DNA of 9,261 nucleotides from Candidatus Methanodesulfokora sp. (GTDB lineage Archaea > Korarchaeota > Korarchaeia > Korarchaeales > Korarchaeaceae). A program made the position numbers and the translations under genes. This document shows, piece by piece, positions 6,281 through 9,261 of this stretch. The notes under the pieces were generated by a model. It was not told where the DNA came from. It worked only from the letters and a program-made list of their open reading frames with translations, and searched no databases. The stretch spans positions 10,510 through 19,770 of the forward strand of contig JAGDWR010000047.1 of assembly GCA_023269865.1 (NCBI GenBank). The letters run 5' to 3'. Numbering within the stretch: the stretch's first letter is position 1; every line of letters begins with the position of its first letter.

Positions 6281-6849
6281 TAAAGATACTAAGAAGAAGA
6301 CTAGAGGGAAAGACTGATTATAGACGCAGGCTTGCTTTGCTAAAGAGTGGAAAGACGAGACTTGTCGTCAGGAAAACAAATAGATATATAATAGTTCAAT
6401 TTATTGATTATAATAAAAATGGAGATGTTGTTAGAGCGTATGCTTTTTCAAAAGAGCTGATGAAATACGGGTGGAAGCATGGAACAAAGAATCTACCAGC
6501 AGCCTATTTAACTGGATATCTCGCTGGATTAAGGGCTGTGAAGGAGGGGATAAAAGAGGCGGTGCTGGATATAGGTAGACATCCTTCTACTAGAGGATCA
6601 AGGCTGTACGCTGCGCTTAAGGGAGCCATAGACGCAGGGATATTGATAAACCACGGGGAGGAGATACTGCCAGATGAGGACAGGATAAGAGGTGTGCATA
6701 TAGCTGAATATGCCAAAATGATTAAAGAGGAGGATGAGGAGACCTTTAAGAAGAGGTTCTCCGACATCCTTAAAAGGGGAGCAGACCCCCTTCAAATAGG
6801 GAAGGACTTTGATGCAGTCCTGAACAAGATAAAGGAGGTGATCTCATGA
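6277..6849 (+). CDS. rpl18: Large-subunit ribosomal protein uL18 (L18)
   Basis: A 190-residue 5S rRNA-binding protein of the central protuberance, in the longer archaeal/eukaryotic form. Conserved parts include RRRLEGKTDYRRRLALLKSGKTRLVVRKTNRYI (6-38), YGWKHGTKNLPAAYLTGYLAGLRA (64-87) and the later segment with GAIDAGILINH. The start is TTG at 6277, within a TTGA overlap with the eL19 stop. It is supported by GGGAGGG (6262-6268), 8 bases upstream, by GGAGG just before that, and by the family N-terminus; no ATG or GTG fits. The C-terminal tail after about residue 145 is acidic and helical. The stop lies in an ATGA overlap with uS5. Confidence 0.95.
   Translation: MIKILRRRLEGKTDYRRRLALLKSGKTRLVVRKTNRYIIVQFIDYNKNGDVVRAYAFSKELMKYGWKHGTKNLPAAYLTGYLAGLRAVKEGIKEAVLDIGRHPSTRGSRLYAALKGAIDAGILINHGEEILPDEDRIRGVHIAEYAKMIKEEDEETFKKRFSDILKRGADPLQIGKDFDAVLNKIKEVIS
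6834..6843 (+). promoter_or_regulatory. Exceptionally strong ribosome-binding site for uS5
   Basis: GGAGGTGATC would pair over all ten bases with the usual archaeal 16S rRNA 3' end (GAUCACCUCC). It lies inside the last codons of uL18, two bases before the uS5 ATG, and supports that start. It is the longest uninterrupted match at any junction in the operon; the other sites are shorter or interrupted. Confidence 0.85.
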
Positions 6850-7490
6850 GTGAGGAATTTGAGCAGCAGGCAGTGATTCAGAAGGAGTGGATACCGAGAA
6901 CTAGGCTGGGAAAGCTTGTAGTAGAGGGTAAAATAAGGACTATAGATGAGATACTGAGAAGGGGAATTCCCATAAAGGAGCCCGAGATAGTAGATATACT
7001 CCTTCCAAATCTTCAAAAAGAGATAATAGAGGTAAGGAAAGTACAGAGACAAACAGATGCTGGTGAGCTCTCTCAGATAAGGGTTATAGTTGCAGTTGGA
7101 GATGGAGAGAATTTTGTTGGCATTGGAAAAGGGAAAGGAAAGGAGTTTAGAATGGCATTTGATGATGCTGTTAGAAATGCGAAGCTTAACCTCATAAAAG
7201 TCAGGAAGGGATGTGGCTCATGGGAGTGTGGTTGTGGTAGACCTCATTCCGTCCCTGTTTTAGCAAGAGGAAAGTCAGGATCAGTTAGAGTTGAGATAAT
7301 GCCAGCCCCTAGAGGGCTGGGTCTTGTTTGTAGCGAGACAGCTAGGATAATACTAAAGTTGGCTGGAGTGAAAGATGCTAGAGTGTTCTCTAGAGGCATG
7401 TCAAGGAACAGAATGAATTATGCGTTGGCTATCTATAATGCACTGCTGAACATGAGCAGGATGAATTTACCCAATGATTGGAAGAGGTGA
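6846..7490 (+). CDS. rps5: Small-subunit ribosomal protein uS5 (S5)
   Basis: A 214-residue 30S protein at the mRNA entry side, involved in decoding accuracy. It has the archaeal/eukaryotic layout: an N-terminal extension WIPRTRLGKLV (15-25), a double-stranded-RNA-binding-like domain with IRVIVAVGDGENFVGIGKGKGKEF (78-101), and the S5 C-terminal domain with VEIMPAPRGLGLV (149-161) and FSRGMSRNRMNYALAIYNAL. The insert GCGSWECGCGRPHSVP (122-137), with C123, C128 and C130, is known from archaeal/eukaryotic S5 and is absent from bacterial S5; whether it binds metal is not shown here. Translation starts in an ATGA overlap with uL18 behind a near-perfect ribosome-binding site. The stop TGA is inside the uL30 ribosome-binding site. 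Confidence 0.97.
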   Translation: MSEEFEQQAVIQKEWIPRTRLGKLVVEGKIRTIDEILRRGIPIKEPEIVDILLPNLQKEIIEVRKVQRQTDAGELSQIRVIVAVGDGENFVGIGKGKGKEFRMAFDDAVRNAKLNLIKVRKGCGSWECGCGRPHSVPVLARGKSGSVRVEIMPAPRGLGLVCSETARIILKLAGVKDARVFSRGMSRNRMNYALAIYNALLNMSRMNLPNDWKR

Positions 7491-7495
7491 TTTAA

Positions 7496-7966
7496 TTGCC
7501 TCTCTTTGCCGTAGTTAGGATAAAGGGAACTGTCAACGTGAGGCATGACATGAAGATCACAATGGACCTGCTTAACATTAGAAGAAAGTTCTGGGCATCC
7601 TTAGTTCCAGGAACAGACTCCTACATGGGCATGCTGGAGAAGGTGAAGGATTTTGTCACATATGGAGAAGTAGACAGGGAAACTCTAAAGCTCCTGATAA
7701 TGAAAAGAGGTGCGACTAGAAGTGGGGAAAAAATAACCGATGAGATAATAAGAAAGAACACGAATTATAACGGGCTAGACGAATTTGTAGATGCTCTCAT
7801 CTCAGAAAAAGTTAAATTAAATGATTTCAGCTGGATAAAACCGTACTTTAGGCTAACTCCACCTAAGGGTGGGTTCAAAAAGTCAACAAAAAGGCCGTTT
7901 TCAGATGGAGGGGAACTTGGCTACAGAGGAAGTAATATAAATGAGCTACTGAGGAGGATGATATGA
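7496..7966 (+). CDS. rpl30: Large-subunit ribosomal protein uL30 (L30), long archaeal form
   Basis: A 156-residue 50S protein in the long archaeal/eukaryotic form (bacterial L30 is about 60 residues). The core is LFAVVRIKGTVNVRHDMKITMDLLNIRRK (3-31), followed by PGTDSYMGMLEKVKDFVTYGEVD (38-60). The archaeal C-terminal part ends with FRLTPPKGGFKKSTKRPFSDGGELGYRG. It starts with TTG at 7496; GAGGTGAT (7484-7491) is four bases ahead and overlaps the uS5 stop. The N-terminus matches the family exactly at this codon, so the unusual start looks real. The stop TGA overlaps the uL15 start as ATGA. Confidence 0.95.
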   Translation: MPLFAVVRIKGTVNVRHDMKITMDLLNIRRKFWASLVPGTDSYMGMLEKVKDFVTYGEVDRETLKLLIMKRGATRSGEKITDEIIRKNTNYNGLDEFVDALISEKVKLNDFSWIKPYFRLTPPKGGFKKSTKRPFSDGGELGYRGSNINELLRRMI

Positions 7967-8418
7967 TGTCCATACCCAGGAAAAAGAAGAAGACGAGAAA
8001 GCTCAGGGGAAGCAGGCTTTATGGCTATGGAAAACAGAGGCAACATAGGAGAAGCGGAAGAGGTGGAGGATTTGGAGGAGCTGGTGCACACAAGCATTGG
8101 TGGACATGGTACACGGCTCACTGGCCTGATTACTTCGGCATGGGAAGGAGGGGATTCAAGAGGCCCAGAGCTGTGGCCAGAGAGATAAATCCAATAAACC
8201 TAGGTGATATAGAAAGGATGATCGAGGAGCTTAAGGAGAAGGGAGCAGTGAAGGTAAGAGAGGATGGGAAGTTAGAGGTGGATCTAAGTGCAGCTGGATA
8301 TGATAAAGTGCTTGGGAGGGGAAGGATAAGTAAACCAATGGTGATAAAGGCAAGAGCCTTCTCAAGAATGGCCCTTGAAAGGATAAGTCAGGTAGGAGGG
8401 GAAGCAGTGAAGGTATAG
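7963..8418 (+). CDS. rpl15: Large-subunit ribosomal protein uL15 (L15)
   Basis: A 151-residue 50S protein that organises 23S rRNA during late assembly. The basic, glycine-rich start KKKKTRKLRGSRLYGYGKQ (7-25) and RRSGRGGGFGGAGAHKH (29-45) is diagnostic, followed by the archaeal HWWTWYTAHWPDYFGMGRRGFKRP block (45-68). A globular C-terminal domain contains LGRGRISKPMVIKARAFSRMA. The start is either ATG 7963, overlapping the uL30 stop, or the adjacent ATG 7966; GGAGG (7953-7957) is 5 or 8 bases ahead, so both are possible and differ by one methionine. The TAG stop supplies the first G of the secY ribosome-binding site. Confidence 0.95.
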   Translation: MMSIPRKKKKTRKLRGSRLYGYGKQRQHRRSGRGGGFGGAGAHKHWWTWYTAHWPDYFGMGRRGFKRPRAVAREINPINLGDIERMIEELKEKGAVKVREDGKLEVDLSAAGYDKVLGRGRISKPMVIKARAFSRMALERISQVGGEAVKV

Positions 8419-8426
8419 GTGGTTTG

Positions 8427-9261
8427 ATGAACGGAGTGAGGAGAATAGTCAGCATTCTAAACAGATTCATACCAGAGGTAGAAAAGCCGTCTCAAAGGCC
8501 CTCGTTCAAGGAAAAGCTAGGATGGACCGGAGTAGCCTTAATGCTATATTATCTCCTAACCCAGATACCCATATATGGTATACCGAAGAGCACAGTAGAC
8601 TATCTGTCAACTCTCAGAGTGATATTCGCAGGAGCAACAGGGAGCATAGTTGAGCTTGGAATAGGCCCTGTTGTCACAGCTGGAATAGTTATGGAGCTTC
8701 TTCTGGGAAGCAAGATAATAAAGCTGGATCTCACAGATCCGGAGGACAGGAGGTTCTTTCAGGAATCCCAGAGAGTGCTGGCTATATTCTTCATAATATT
8801 CGAAAATGCCACATATGCCCTCGGCAGATATCCAACAGATCCCAAGATGGAACTCATAATAATACTTCAGATGGCATTAGGGAGTTTTCTCCTGATGATG
8901 CTCGATGATCTGGTGAGCAAGTGGGGGATAGGTAGCGGAATAAGTCTATTTATACTTGCAGGAGTAGCTCAAAAGGTCTTATGGGATATGTTCTCCCCAT
9001 TGAAGACAAGTGATGGGCGTATTGTCGGAGTTATACCTGCCCTGATCCTACAGGGGTCATCTGCTCTCTATAGACCAGGTATGCCAGATATAGTAGGGCT
9101 TGCATTCACATTTATTGTATTTATGCTCGTTATCTGGGCGTATCAGATAAGGATAGACGTGCCAATAGCGCATTCTATGGTCGGTGGGCAGAGGATGAGA
9201 TATCCTATAAGGCTTCTCTACGTCAGCAATGTTCCAATAATATTCACCTCAGCTCTTGTTG
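8427..9261 (+). CDS. secY: Protein translocase channel subunit SecY (partial, 3' end outside window)
   Basis: The first 278 residues of the Sec61-alpha/SecY channel, cut by the window edge. SecY, with SecE and Sec-beta, forms the membrane pore for secreted and membrane proteins. Seen in order: an amphipathic N-terminus ending in PEVEKP (16-21), membrane segment 1 (about 33-51), the plug region (about 58-76), segment 2b GPVVTAGIVMELLLG (80-94), segment 3 (about 117-133), segments 4-5 (about 142-186, with the conserved GIGSGISLFI at 167-176), segment 6 (about 222-240), and the basic cytosolic loop GQRMRYPIRL (254-263), which faces the ribosome, leading into segment 7. ATG 8427 fits GGTGGT (8418-8423); the adjacent TTG 8424 is less likely. 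Location at the end of the spc block is the conserved place for secY. Confidence 0.95.
   Translation, partial: MNGVRRIVSILNRFIPEVEKPSQRPSFKEKLGWTGVALMLYYLLTQIPIYGIPKSTVDYLSTLRVIFAGATGSIVELGIGPVVTAGIVMELLLGSKIIKLDLTDPEDRRFFQESQRVLAIFFIIFENATYALGRYPTDPKMELIIILQMALGSFLLMMLDDLVSKWGIGSGISLFILAGVAQKVLWDMFSPLKTSDGRIVGVIPALILQGSSALYRPGMPDIVGLAFTFIVFMLVIWAYQIRIDVPIAHSMVGGQRMRYPIRLLYVSNVPIIFTSALV

Noticed and set aside
6378..6420. AT-rich stretch with TATA-like words inside uL18, considered as an internal promoter
   Set aside because: It encodes conserved uL18 residues, and a start here would fall in the middle of the gene with no gene nearby to serve.
1..9261. Search for a new multi-gene system, CRISPR array, transposon, tRNA or prophage
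   Set aside because: Apart from two short gaps, the whole window is filled by recognised genes; no repeat arrays, terminal inverted repeats, integrase motifs or cloverleaf-like segments were seen.

Overview
The window is archaeal chromosome. The main evidence is a long same-strand run of ribosomal protein genes that includes families absent from bacteria (eS4, eL32, eL19) and archaeal/eukaryotic-type versions of uS5, uL18, uL30 and SecY. Shine-Dalgarno (SD) signals are strong, several genes start with TTG, arginine is mostly AGA/AGG and isoleucine often ATA, and the coding strand is purine-rich. Together these suggest a thermophilic archaeon, perhaps in the Thermoproteota/TACK group. The lineage is an inference and cannot be fixed from this window.

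Layout: positions 1-740 carry a calcineurin-like metallophosphoesterase (COG1407 type). A 66-base gap holds a TATA-like element and a hairpin. Positions 807-2198 carry a flavin-dependent dehydrogenase of the COG2509 type with a conspicuous cysteine cluster. A 103-base gap holds a good archaeal promoter. From 2302 to the right edge runs the archaeal spc-type operon in canonical order: uL14, uL24, eS4, uL5, uS14, uS8, uL6, eL32, eL19, uL18, uS5, uL30, uL15 and secY (cut off by the window end). The uS14 gene is only 51 codons long.

The operon genes are extremely tight: spacing runs from 4-base overlaps to 11 bases. Stop codons overlap the next start or are built into or next to the next ribosome-binding site, which fits translational coupling. 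The products work together: thirteen build the small and large ribosomal subunits, and SecY forms the membrane channel that receives nascent membrane and secreted proteins.

The main departure from the usual archaeal arrangement is at the left. The S10/spc block normally continues upstream of uL14 with uS17, an RNase P subunit, uL29, uS3 and others. Here it stops at uL14, which has its own promoter next to two unrelated enzyme genes. I found no mobile element, CRISPR array, RNA gene or unknown multi-gene system. The second-look items are regulatory (hairpin, stop/SD nesting), an odd KOW motif in uL24, and the cysteine-rich flavoprotein.
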